From Microbacterium sp. (lineage in GTDB: Bacteria > Actinomycetota > Actinomycetes > Actinomycetales > Microbacteriaceae): a stretch of 64,000 bases of DNA. This document shows, piece after piece, positions 24,613-32,223 of this stretch (position 1 is the first letter of the stretch; each line of letters begins with the position of its first letter). Below the pieces are notes generated by a model that worked only from the letters and a program-made list of their open reading frames with translations, ran no database searches and had not been told where the DNA came from. The stretch covers positions 1 to 64,000 of the forward strand of contig NZ_JAPSHY010000009.1 of NCBI RefSeq assembly GCF_031179285.1. Direction: 5' to 3'. The position numbers and the translations under genes were made by a program.

Positions 24613-24700
24613 CCGTTCACAACTCCTCAGAAATCGGCCGGCTCCCCTCGGGGCCGGCCGGTTTCTGCTTGTCGGCCGGGGATATTGAGGAGTTGTGAAC
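24612..24700. repeat. Interspersed inverted repeat flanking a terminator (copy 1)
   Basis: GTTCACAACTCCTCA at 24615-24629 and its exact complement TGAGGAGTTGTGAAC at 24686-24700 enclose the terminator hairpin. The 20-bp stretch ACCGTTCACAACTCCTCAGA at 24612-24631 recurs base for base at 54378-54397, again as part of an inverted pair. Confidence 0.7.
24631..24664. terminator. Bidirectional rho-independent terminator
   Basis: An 11-bp GC stem (CGGCCGGC-T-CC paired with GG-G-GCCGGCCG; one wobble) with a 4-nt loop, flanked by AAAT and GTTTCTGCTT. It follows the AHSA1 gene and faces the opposing DoxX gene. Confidence 0.8.
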
Positions 24701-24840
24701 CGCGAGCGGCAGCGGTCAGGAGTTGTGAACCGCGAGCGGCGGGGATCAGGCCTTGTGAACCGCGAGCGGCGGGGATCAGGCCTTGTGAACCGCGAGCGGC
24801 AGCGGATCAGGAGTTGTGAACCCGAGCGGCGGCGGATCAG
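24691..24840. repeat. Five tandem copies of a ~30-bp repeat
   Basis: Units of 29-31 bp at 24691-24720, 24721-24750, 24751-24780, 24781-24811 and 24812-24840, core TTGTGAACCGCGAGCGGC. Two variants of the unit start (AG or CC) and of the end alternate. The last copy contains the DoxX stop codon (24837-24839). Confidence 0.85.
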
Positions 24841-25226
24841 CGCCGTGCGCCGCGGGTCGACCACAGCGCCAGCGCGACGAGCACCGGCTGGAACAAAAGG
24901 CGGACGAAGCGCTTCATGTCGGTGTCGAGCCCGAATCCGTCGCGGTGGTGCATCCACTGCGCGATGTTGCCGGGGAACACGGCGACGAAGAACAAGGCGG
25001 CGATCGTGCCCGCGAGGCGCCGGTGGCCATGAGCGAAGAGCAGGGAGGATCCGATACCGATCTCGGCGACGCCGGAGGCCAGCACCGTCACGTCGGCGTC
25101 GATCGGGATCGACTGCGGTACCTGCGCCTGGAACTCACGGCGAGAGAAGGTGAGGTGCGAGATGCCAGCGAACACGAGAGAAGCGCCAAGGAACACTCGG
25201 CCGAACGTGCGCGCGGATGACGACAT
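24837..25226 (-). CDS. DoxX-family membrane protein
   Basis: Integral membrane protein of 129 residues with four hydrophobic helices, the DoxX/SURF4-like fold: FGRVFLGASLVFAGISHLTF, then VTVLASGVAEIGIGSSLLFA, LAGTIAALFFVAVFPGNIAQW, and LLFQPVLVALALW at the end. The pattern GISHLTFSR..F..QVP with an N-terminal membrane segment matches small DoxX-like proteins of actinobacteria; members have been linked to thiol redox balance. Start ATG 25226. Its stop lies in the last copy of a tandem repeat, so its C-terminus (GARR) may differ between strains. Confidence 0.8.
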   Translation of the reverse strand: MSSSARTFGRVFLGASLVFAGISHLTFSRREFQAQVPQSIPIDADVTVLASGVAEIGIGSSLLFAHGHRRLAGTIAALFFVAVFPGNIAQWMHHRDGFGLDTDMKRFVRLLFQPVLVALALWSTRGARR

Positions 25227-25276
25227 GGTGCGAGTGTACGCGCGGGCCGGCCCCAGGTACACGGGTGCCGGTACCG

Positions 25277-25834
25277 TCAGCGCAGCATTCCGAGAAGGTG
25301 TCGGCCGACCTCGTTCGGCGAGAGCGCCCTCATCGCCGGCAGCTCCAGAATGTAGCGCGCGAAGATCACGCCGATGATGGCGGTCGCCATGACGCGTGCG
25401 CGCTCGCGGCCGAACTCCGTGACCAATGCATCGAAGACGGTGTGCTGCAGATATCCGAGCAGCGCGCGGGAGCGCTCGCCGCCCGACGCCAGGGAGCGCG
25501 CGAAGGCGACGAGACGCGGACCGTGCTCGGGGTGCTCCCAGATCGACACCAGGCCCTGAACGAGTCGCGGCACGTCGAGACGCCCGTCGGCGCTTCTCGC
25601 GGCGTCGACGACATGGTGCGGGGCCACTCGCAACGACAACGCCGCCGCGATCAAGGCATCCTTCGAGCCGAAATGGTAATTGACCAGTGTGTGGCTCACG
25701 CCCGCCTCAGCCGCGAGGCGACGAGACGACACAGCCGCGAGGTCGCCCTCGTCCCAGTGAGCCTGCGCCACCTTCAGCAGGCGTTGCCGCGCATCGAATC
25801 CCCGCTCGGGCCGCCCTGCCGATCTATTGACCAT
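25277..25834 (-). CDS. TetR-family transcriptional regulator
   Basis: Regulator of 185 residues. The HTH lies near residues 12-60 (RLLKVAQAHWDEGD, then SSRRLAAEAGVSHTLVNYHFGSKDALI), with recognition helix SHTLVNYHF. The effector domain is the TetR_C type with SLASGGERSRALLGYL and ATAIIGVIFARYIL. ATG 25834 chosen; a longer frame reaches back into the divergent monooxygenase promoter. Divergent to the flavin monooxygenase across 37 bp, so it likely controls it. Confidence 0.9.
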   Translation of the reverse strand: MVNRSAGRPERGFDARQRLLKVAQAHWDEGDLAAVSSRRLAAEAGVSHTLVNYHFGSKDALIAAALSLRVAPHHVVDAARSADGRLDVPRLVQGLVSIWEHPEHGPRLVAFARSLASGGERSRALLGYLQHTVFDALVTEFGRERARVMATAIIGVIFARYILELPAMRALSPNEVGRHLLGMLR

Positions 25835-25871
25835 GCTCGCATCATGGCATGCGGCGCGCGATGGTTGCCGC

Positions 25872-27155
25872 ATGAGCATTCACCTGGAGACGGATTGCGT
25901 GATCGCCGGCGGAGGCCCCGCAGGGCTCATGCTCGGACTGCTGCTCGCCCGCGCCGGCGTCGATGTCGTCGTCGTGGAGAAGCACGCCGACTTCCTCCGC
26001 GACTTCCGCGGCGACACCATCCACCCATCGACGCAGAACATCCTCGACGAACTCGGCCTTCTCGACGACTTTCACGCGCGACCGCACGCCGATACGGATC
26101 GTGTGACGCTCAGCTGGCGCGGCACCGAGATCACCCTCGCCGACTTCACCCGCCTGCCCGGACGCACGAGAGTGCTCTCCTTCATGCCGCAGTGGGACTT
26201 CCTCGACCTGCTCGCCGACGCCGCCGACCGGCATCCGAACTTCCTGCTGATCCGGTCGACGAAGATCGAGCGGGTCATCCGGTCGGGCGACCGCATCGTC
26301 GGAGTCGCGGGCACCGGCACCGACGGCGACGTCGAGATCCGTGCGCGCCTCGTCGTCGGCGCAGACGGGCGCGACTCGACCCTCCGCGAGGCCGCCGGGG
26401 TGGATCCGATCGTGATCGCGACATCGATGGACGTGCTGTGGTTCCGGCTGCCGAAGACGCCGGGCGACCGGCATCCGTTCGTGCAGGCCGGAGACGGCCT
26501 GCTCATCACGATCGATCGCGGCGATTTCTTCCAGGTCGCTCACGTGATCGGGGCGGGCACCTGGGCGGGTGACGATCGGCTCAGCCGGATGAAGGAACGC
26601 GTGGCGCGCATCTCGCCACCGGTGTCGGATGCCGTCGACGCGCTCGTGCTCGAGGACGTGCACCTGCTGCGCGTACGTCTCGAACGGCTGCGCCGGTGGT
26701 ACACCGACGGGCTGCTGTTCATCGGCGATGCCGCCCACGCGATGTCGCCGGCCGGAGGCGTCGGTATCAACCTGGCGATCCAGGACGCCGTCGCCGCAGC
26801 CCGGCTGCTCGCTCCGATTCTCGTCCGCGGCGAGACGCCCCGGCCGTCGGACCTCCGACGGGTGCAGCGCAGGCGGAGCTGGCCGACGCGGGTGACGCAG
26901 TTCGTGCAGCGGCGTATCCAGGGCCCGCTGCTGTCGACCGGCTCCCGCAGGATGCCGGTGCCGCTGCGGTTGCTCGGGAGATTCGGTGTGCTGAGTCGAG
27001 CGACCGGCAGGCTCGTCGGTCTGGGCGTTCGTCCGGAGCGGGTCGGGGTCGAGTCGCTCCGGCGGGGACAAAGCGTTGCCCGGAGGACCGGCACCCGGTC
27101 GACCGGCCTCGGTCAGATGAGCCGGCGCAGCGCCTCTTCGAGCGAGATGCCCTGA
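25872..27155 (+). CDS. FAD-dependent monooxygenase (aromatic hydroxylase type)
   Basis: Flavoprotein of 427 residues of the p-hydroxybenzoate hydroxylase/UbiH class. FAD motif GGGPAG near residues 11-16, the second motif VGADGRDS near 169-176, and FIGDAAHAMSPAGGVGINLAIQDA (the FAD ribityl site; quoted parts GDAAHAMSP and GGVGINLAIQDA) near 283-305. FAD and NADH are cofactors; substrates of this group are aromatics or other activated rings. Regulated probably by the divergent TetR. Its last 43 bp overlap the end of the opposing RNase H gene. Confidence 0.9.
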   Translation: MSIHLETDCVIAGGGPAGLMLGLLLARAGVDVVVVEKHADFLRDFRGDTIHPSTQNILDELGLLDDFHARPHADTDRVTLSWRGTEITLADFTRLPGRTRVLSFMPQWDFLDLLADAADRHPNFLLIRSTKIERVIRSGDRIVGVAGTGTDGDVEIRARLVVGADGRDSTLREAAGVDPIVIATSMDVLWFRLPKTPGDRHPFVQAGDGLLITIDRGDFFQVAHVIGAGTWAGDDRLSRMKERVARISPPVSDAVDALVLEDVHLLRVRLERLRRWYTDGLLFIGDAAHAMSPAGGVGINLAIQDAVAAARLLAPILVRGETPRPSDLRRVQRRRSWPTRVTQFVQRRIQGPLLSTGSRRMPVPLRLLGRFGVLSRATGRLVGLGVRPERVGVESLRRGQSVARRTGTRSTGLGQMSRRSASSSEMP

Positions 27156-27886
27156 GCGGCGGCTCTGTCCTGCAGACGGGCGTGCTCTTCTGCGGAGAGA
27201 ACGAGGTGCAGCTCGACCGGATCGGCCGCGGGCGCATCGAGTCCCTCGAGCAGGTCGGATGCCTCGGCCCACAGAGTCTGCGCCGGCGCGGCCTGACGAG
27301 TGGTTGCCGCGGGGCGCTGATCGGAGATGCCGGAAGGGGTCGAGCCGCCGGCATCCGGTCGTGCTGTCTCTGCCCCGGCTGAGACCGCAGCCGCCGCGGC
27401 GACGGCGGCGCCCGCACCCTCGGCCTTGACGAATCCGGGACCTCTGCGCGGCTCTTGCTTCTGCTGATACGCCTTGGCCGCAGCGTTCGCGCGTTCGTCG
27501 GCCGCCTCGTTCAGGGGGTGGCCGGCGTGACCCTTCACCCACGAGAACTCGACATCACGCCCGCGGATCGCCTCATCGATGCCTTCGAGCAGTTCGCGGT
27601 TGAGGACCGGCGCGCCATCGGCCTTGCGCCAGCCGCGACGCTTCCAGCCCGGCATCCACTTCGTCACCGAGTCGATCACGTAACGGCTGTCGCACTCGAT
27701 GATCAGCTTCTCGTCGATTCCCGCCGTCGCCCGCAGCAGCTCGAGCACCGCCTGCAACTCGCCCTGATTGTTGGTGCCGTGCGGTGACCCGCCGGCCGCC
27801 CAGGTGTCGTCGTCGATGTACCAGGCCCAGCCGTTCGGTCCGGGGTTGCCCAGGGCCGAGCCGTCTGCGGCGGCGATGATGGTCAT
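27113..27886 (-). CDS. rnhA: Ribonuclease HI with C-terminal extension
   Basis: Cleaves the RNA strand of RNA:DNA hybrids. The N-terminal 140 residues form a full RNase HI domain with the four catalytic acids D8 (AADGSALGNPG), E43 (NNQGELQAV), D66 (IECDSRYVI) and D130 (NEAADERAN), plus the KGHAGH loop. Beyond ~145 a Pro/Ala/Gly-rich linker leads to a helical C-tail (ELHLVLSAEEHARLQDRAAA, then GISLEEALRRLI), reminiscent of a ribbon-helix-helix or small binding module. Bacterial RNase HI is usually ~155 residues, so the 110-residue tail is an addition. The gene converges with the monooxygenase and overlaps it by 43 bp. Confidence 0.9.
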   Translation of the reverse strand: MTIIAAADGSALGNPGPNGWAWYIDDDTWAAGGSPHGTNNQGELQAVLELLRATAGIDEKLIIECDSRYVIDSVTKWMPGWKRRGWRKADGAPVLNRELLEGIDEAIRGRDVEFSWVKGHAGHPLNEAADERANAAAKAYQQKQEPRRGPGFVKAEGAGAAVAAAAAVSAGAETARPDAGGSTPSGISDQRPAATTRQAAPAQTLWAEASDLLEGLDAPAADPVELHLVLSAEEHARLQDRAAAQGISLEEALRRLI

Positions 27887-28015
27887 CCCTCCACCGTATC
27901 GGTGGCCGCGAACCGGGCCGGCCCGATCCGTGTTCGGTCAGGCCCACGCGAACCCGCGACGCCGCGCTGCTACGTTCGAGATCGCGCGGAGAGCTTCCCC
28001 ATGAGAGAAGGAAAG

Positions 28016-28663
28016 ATGACGAACGATGCTGACTTCACGACCCCCGGCACGGCCTCGTGGCCGGAATCGGTGACCCGTCGGCTGCAGAGCACGCCCGAGC
28101 AGATGGCAGAAGCCGTGGTCGGCCGCATCCCTGCTTCTCGCGCAGAGGTCGACGTGGTGGAGTGGAGCGCAGACTGGGCCGCTCGGTTCGCGGACCTGAG
28201 CGCTGCGATCAGCAACGCGTTGGGACCGGTCGCGCTCAGCATCGAACACGTCGGGTCGACGTCCGTGGAGCAGTTGGCTGCGAAACCCATCATCGACATC
28301 GACGTCACCGTTGCGGATGCCGATGCGGAGGATGACTACCTTCCCGCTCTCGAATCCCTGGGGATGTGGATTCTGATCCGCGAGCCGTGGTGGCACGGTC
28401 ACCGCCTGTTCGTGAACGAGGCGGGGGACTGCAACGTGCACGTCTGGCCTGCAGGCGCCGGCGAACCCATCCGGCATCTGCTGTTCCGCGACTGGCTCCG
28501 AACGCACCCCGAAGACCGCGAACGGTACGCCACGATGAAGCGCGAGCTCGGCGATATGCACCGATCTGATCCGGATCGATACAACCTCGCGAAGAACACC
28601 GTCATCGACGAGATCTACGCCCGGATCTTCGCGGCAGGCCCGCAACCGGGCGCGCCACTCTAG
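28016..28663 (+). CDS. GrpB-family protein (UPF0157, nucleotidyltransferase-like)
   Basis: Protein of 215 residues. The GrpB signature is present: SIEHVGSTSVEQLAAKPIIDIDVTV near ~72-96 (quoted as EHVGSTSV and KPIIDIDVTV), and LLFRDWLRTHPEDRERYATMKREL near ~160-183. The fold is a nucleotidyltransferase-like one whose role is unknown; it is sometimes fused to CoA kinase (CoaE), which is not the case here. ATG 28016 is preferred, as AAGGAA lies just upstream; ATG 28001 is an in-frame alternative. Its stop overlaps the opposing small gene by 4 bp. Confidence 0.82.
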   Translation: MTNDADFTTPGTASWPESVTRRLQSTPEQMAEAVVGRIPASRAEVDVVEWSADWAARFADLSAAISNALGPVALSIEHVGSTSVEQLAAKPIIDIDVTVADADAEDDYLPALESLGMWILIREPWWHGHRLFVNEAGDCNVHVWPAGAGEPIRHLLFRDWLRTHPEDRERYATMKRELGDMHRSDPDRYNLAKNTVIDEIYARIFAAGPQPGAPL

Positions 28664-28923
28664 ACCTCCGAGTGGTCCGGGCCATCCGACGGCGCCGGCT
28701 CCTCCGGATTCTCCGGCTCGGCGTTCTCGAAGACGACGGCTTCCGGCGTCGGCGGCGCGACGGGGAACACGATCGAGGTGTACGAGGCGCCGAGGCCCAC
28801 GGTCAGCGGGTCGACGGCCGTCACGGCCAGGTCGTCGACGGCGTCCTCGGTTCCGCGCGGCTCGGCGGGTAGACCCGCCCAGACGTTCTCATGTTCTTCC
28901 GGCCGGTGCTGGAACAGTCCCAT
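28660..28923 (-). CDS. Small acidic hypothetical protein
   Basis: 87 residues, acidic and proline/glutamate rich toward the C-terminus (FENAEPENPEEPAPSDGPD), N-terminus MGLFQHRPEEHENVWAGLP. No recognised domain, no signal peptide and no membrane segment. It begins just after the RNase-H/GrpB block and ends 4 bp inside the opposing GrpB-like gene. Codon use agrees with neighbours, so it is probably real; function unknown. The order MGLFQHRPEEHENVWAGLP resembles short conserved Microbacteriaceae proteins but I cannot name a family. Confidence 0.6.
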   Translation of the reverse strand: MGLFQHRPEEHENVWAGLPAEPRGTEDAVDDLAVTAVDPLTVGLGASYTSIVFPVAPPTPEAVVFENAEPENPEEPAPSDGPDHSEV

Positions 28924-29015
28924 GCGTCCATTGTGCGGCCGCCACGGACGATGCCGGCGGGTTCACACCGGATTGCTCGAGAGCGGCGAGAGCGGCGTGA
29001 GCGGCCAGCGCAGGC

Positions 29016-30170
29016 TCAGAGCAGTTCGTAGATCGTCGCGTTCGCCATGCCGCCGCCCTCGCACATCGTCTGCAGGCCGTAGCGGATGCCGTTCGCGCGC
29101 ATGTGGTGCAGGAGGGTCGTCGTCAGTCGTGCGCCGGACGCACCGAGCGGGTGCCCGAGAGCGATCGCGCCGCCGCGCGGATTCACGATCGCCGGGTCGG
29201 TGCCGGTCTCGTGAAGCCACGCACCGAGCACGGACGCGAACGCCTCGTTGACCTCGAACGCCCCGATGTCGGACATGCTGAGCCCTGCCCGCTCCAGCAC
29301 CTTCGCCGTCGCAGGGATGGGCCCTGTCAGCATGAGGATCGGGTCGGATCCCACCACGGCCACACTGTGCACGCGGGCGATCGGACGCAATCCGAGCGAC
29401 GCGGCCTTCGCGCTCGTCATCATGAGCACCGCCGCCGCACCGTCGGAGATCTGCGAGGCGTTGCCGGCCGAGATCACGCCGTCCTCCCGGAACGGCGTCG
29501 GCAGCGTGGCGAGCTTCTCGACCGTGCTGCCGGCCCGGATGCCCTGATCCGTCGTCACCTCGCCGACCTCGGTCGGTACCGGAACGATCTCTTCGTCGAA
29601 CAGGCCCTGCTCCACGGCATCCGCCGCCCTGGCATGCGACTCGACGGCGAGGCGATCGAGCTCGGTGCGGCCGAGACCCCACTTGGCGGCGATGAGTTCG
29701 GCACCGACTCCCTGGTTGCCGAGGTCGGGATACCGCTCGTGCATGAGCGGGCCGAACGGGTCGCGACCGCCGGTGCTCGAGAACATCGGCGTGCGCGACA
29801 TCACCTCGACGCCGCCCGCGATCACGACGTCGGCGTATCCGGCGATGAGGGATGCCGCGGCATCCTGGATCGCCTGCTGGGAGGAGCCGCACTGCCGGTC
29901 GACGGTTCGCCCCGGCACCGATTCGGGAAGGCCCGCAGCGAGCGCGGCGTTGCGCCCGACGTTGAACGACTGCTCCCCGACCTGCGAGACGCAGCCCCAG
30001 ATGACGTCTTCGATCAGCGCCGGATCGACACCGGTCTCGGCGAGCACGGCGCGGATCGGGTGGGTCGACAGATCGACCGAGTGGATGCCGGAGAGGCTGC
30101 CCTTCTCGGGCTTGCCGACCCCGACCGGCGTGCGCTTGGCGGCGACGATGACGGCGTCATTGCTGCTCAT
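29016..30170 (-). CDS. Acetyl-CoA C-acetyl/acyltransferase (thiolase)
   Basis: Thiolase of 384 residues with the complete triad: C94 in TVDRQCGSS, H340 in ALGHPLGASG and C370 in QTMCEGGG. It cleaves 3-oxoacyl-CoA with CoA (degradation) or condenses acetyl-CoA. It follows an acyl-CoA dehydrogenase gene after 21 bp in the same operon, and a TetR regulator is divergent upstream of the pair, so it belongs to a beta-oxidation-type set for acyl-CoA. The later thiolase (12176-13297) lacks the second cysteine and is thus different. Confidence 0.92.
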   Translation of the reverse strand: MSSNDAVIVAAKRTPVGVGKPEKGSLSGIHSVDLSTHPIRAVLAETGVDPALIEDVIWGCVSQVGEQSFNVGRNAALAAGLPESVPGRTVDRQCGSSQQAIQDAAASLIAGYADVVIAGGVEVMSRTPMFSSTGGRDPFGPLMHERYPDLGNQGVGAELIAAKWGLGRTELDRLAVESHARAADAVEQGLFDEEIVPVPTEVGEVTTDQGIRAGSTVEKLATLPTPFREDGVISAGNASQISDGAAAVLMMTSAKAASLGLRPIARVHSVAVVGSDPILMLTGPIPATAKVLERAGLSMSDIGAFEVNEAFASVLGAWLHETGTDPAIVNPRGGAIALGHPLGASGARLTTTLLHHMRANGIRYGLQTMCEGGGMANATIYELL

Positions 30171-30191
30171 GGGGCGAGCCTACCCGCCGCT

Positions 30192-31349
30192 TCAGAGCCC
30201 GAGGCCGCGGGCGATGAGCATCAGCTGCACCTCGCTCGTGCCCTCGCCGATCTCGAGGATCTTCGAGTCGCGATAGTGGCGGGCAACGACGTATTCGTTC
30301 ATGAAGCCGTTGCCGCCGAAGATCTGCGTGGCATCGCGGGAGTTGTCCATCGCGGCCTCGCTCGCGATGAGCTTCGCGATGGCCGCCTCGTGCTTGAAAG
30401 GCTTCCCCGCCAACAGCAGGGCCGCCGCCTGATAGTAGGCGCGACGCGCCACATGAGTCCGAGCCTCCATCCGCGCGATCTTGAAGGCGATCGCCTGGTG
30501 GCTGCCGATGTTGGTGCCGAAGGCGCGGCGCTCCTTCGCGTAGCGCACGCTCTCATCGACGCAGCCCTGCGCCGCACCGACGGCGAGGGCGGCGATCGCG
30601 ATGCGGCCCTCATCGAGGATCCGCAGGAAGTTCGCATAGCCGCGGCCGCGCTCGCCGAGGAGGTTCTCACGGGGGATCCGCAGGTCGTCGAACGACAGAC
30701 CGTGCGTGTCGGAGGCGTTCCAGCCCACCTTGTCGTACGGCGGAGCGACCGTGAGGCCCGGGGTGCCGGCGGGCACCAGGAAGGTGGAGATCTCCTTGCC
30801 CTTCGCGTTCTCGCCGGTGACTGCAGTGATCGTGATGAGCGAGGTGATGTCGGTTCCCGAGTTGGTGATGAACTGCTTGCTGCCGTTTATCACCCACGCG
30901 TCTGCGTCTTCGCGCGCCGTGGTGCGCGTGCCGCTGGCGTCACTGCCGGCGTCCGGTTCGGTGAGGCCGAACGCGCCGAGCTTCTCGCCCGAGGCGAGTT
31001 GCGGCAGCCACTGCTGCTTCTGCTCCTCGGTGCCGAAGCGGTATACCGGCATCGCCCCCAGCGAGACTCCCGCCTCGAGGGTGATCGCGACGCTCTGGTC
31101 GACCTTGGCGATCTCTTCCAGAGCGAGGCAGAGCGCGAAGTAGTCGCCGCCCATCCCGCCGTATTCCTCGGGGAAGGGCAGGCCGAAGAGGCCCATGTCG
31201 GCCATGCCGGCGACGACCTCATAGGGGAAGGAGTGCGCTCGATCGTGCTCGGCCGACACCGGCGCGACGACCTGGTTCGCGAAGTCACGCACCGACGCCG
31301 ACAGCTCGCGGTACTCGTCGGGCAGCTCGGACTGCAGCGACTCTGACAT
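30192..31349 (-). CDS. Acyl-CoA dehydrogenase
   Basis: Flavoenzyme of 385 residues, FAD-dependent alpha,beta-dehydrogenation of acyl-CoA. FAD/substrate motifs: LTEPDAGSDASGTRTTA near ~128-144, the catalytic Glu is E369 in EIGEGTSEVQ, and the region around RAFGTNIGSHQAIAFKIARM is typical. The Glu position at the C-terminus places it in the short/medium/branched-chain type, possibly isovaleryl-CoA dehydrogenase. It heads the operon with the thiolase, and GAGGAAAG lies ahead of the start. The divergent TetR at 31474 shares a long inverted-repeat operator with it. The acyl chain cannot be told. Confidence 0.92.
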   Translation of the reverse strand: MSESLQSELPDEYRELSASVRDFANQVVAPVSAEHDRAHSFPYEVVAGMADMGLFGLPFPEEYGGMGGDYFALCLALEEIAKVDQSVAITLEAGVSLGAMPVYRFGTEEQKQQWLPQLASGEKLGAFGLTEPDAGSDASGTRTTAREDADAWVINGSKQFITNSGTDITSLITITAVTGENAKGKEISTFLVPAGTPGLTVAPPYDKVGWNASDTHGLSFDDLRIPRENLLGERGRGYANFLRILDEGRIAIAALAVGAAQGCVDESVRYAKERRAFGTNIGSHQAIAFKIARMEARTHVARRAYYQAAALLLAGKPFKHEAAIAKLIASEAAMDNSRDATQIFGGNGFMNEYVVARHYRDSKILEIGEGTSEVQLMLIARGLGL

Positions 31350-31399
31350 GGGGACCCACTTTCCTCGGGGGTGCGCGTGGCGACATTGCCCCGCCACTT

Positions 31400-31443
31400 G
31401 GTGAATGGGCGATAACTGAAATACAGGTTATCGACCGTTCACC
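31400..31443. promoter_or_regulatory. 44-bp TetR-type inverted-repeat operator
   Basis: 17-bp arms, left 31400-31416 and right 31427-31443, are complementary at 15 of 17 positions around a 10-bp centre. The innermost GATAAC/GTTATC and the outer GGTGAA/TTCACC match exactly. The right arm covers the probable -35 (TTCACC) of tetR. The size suggests two TetR dimers or a cooperative site controlling both divergent genes. Confidence 0.65.
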
Positions 31444-31473
31444 GGAATGTCCAGACAGCGATAGCATCGGGAC

Positions 31474-32058
31474 GTGATGGCAACGGCGCGAGCGACAGGA
31501 AAAGCGCGGACGCGTCGGCGATTCCTCGACGCGGCGGCGCGGCTGTTCGCCGAGCGCGGGTTCCACGCCGTCTCGATCGGCGAGCTCGGAGCAGCCATCG
31601 GTGTCAGCGGCCCGGCGCTCTACCGTCACTTCCCGAGCAAAGAGGCGATGCTCGAGGAGATCCTCCTCGGCACGAGTGAGTACCTCCTGCAGGGTGCGCA
31701 GGACATCGTCGAGACGCCGCACGAGTCCGACGATGCGCTTCTGGCGGACTTCATCGACTTCCACCTCGAGTTCGCTCTCGCCCACCGCGACGTCATCCGC
31801 GTGCAGGATCGCGAGCTGGGTACCCTCCCGAATGACGCGAACCGCCGAGTGCGGATGCTGCAGCGGCAGTACCTCAACCTCTGGGTCGACGTCGTCAGCC
31901 GCATCCGCCCTGACGTGCCGGTCGCGCATCTGCAGATCGTCATGCATGCCGTCTTCGGTCTGCTGAACTCGACCTCGCACAACGCCGACATCGCCGAATC
32001 CGGCGACGTGCGTGAGATCCTCACCACCGCGTCGCTGCGGGTGCTGCTGCCGTCCTGA
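31474..32058 (+). CDS. TetR-family regulator of acyl-CoA metabolism
   Basis: Regulator of 194 residues. HTH at ~10-60: FLDAAARLFAERGFHAVSIGELGAAIGVSGPALYRHFPSKEAML (quoted parts: GFHAVSIGELGAAIGVSG; ALYRHFPSKEAML). The C-terminal domain resembles the acyl-CoA or sterol-CoA-responsive group (RQYLNLWVDVVSRIRPDVP). Start GTG 31474, 6 bp after a TAGCAT -10, suggests a leaderless message; ATG 31477 is the next codon. Divergent to the acyl-CoA dehydrogenase-thiolase operon and sharing its operator. Confidence 0.88.
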   Translation: MMATARATGKARTRRRFLDAAARLFAERGFHAVSIGELGAAIGVSGPALYRHFPSKEAMLEEILLGTSEYLLQGAQDIVETPHESDDALLADFIDFHLEFALAHRDVIRVQDRELGTLPNDANRRVRMLQRQYLNLWVDVVSRIRPDVPVAHLQIVMHAVFGLLNSTSHNADIAESGDVREILTTASLRVLLPS

Positions 32059-32223
32059 TCTTCGTCGCGCCGCGAAAGGGGCACGGCCGGGTGTATGTCG
32101 TTCGCGCTGGTGTGGTTGGATGAAGAATCTTCGTGTCGCGAGGATGGACGTCCCCCGGGGAGGTCGCAGATCGGTCGGCGCTGCGCGACATCGCTCAGGG
32201 CCCCCTTCGCAAGGTAGGTCTTG

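Noticed and set aside
24691..24840. CRISPR array
   Set aside because: The units are directly abutting 30-bp tandem repeats without spacers.
29103..31346. 747-codon plus-strand frame opposite the thiolase and acyl-CoA dehydrogenase genes
   Set aside because: It spans two well-supported minus-strand genes and their gap, with no domain and no ribosome site.
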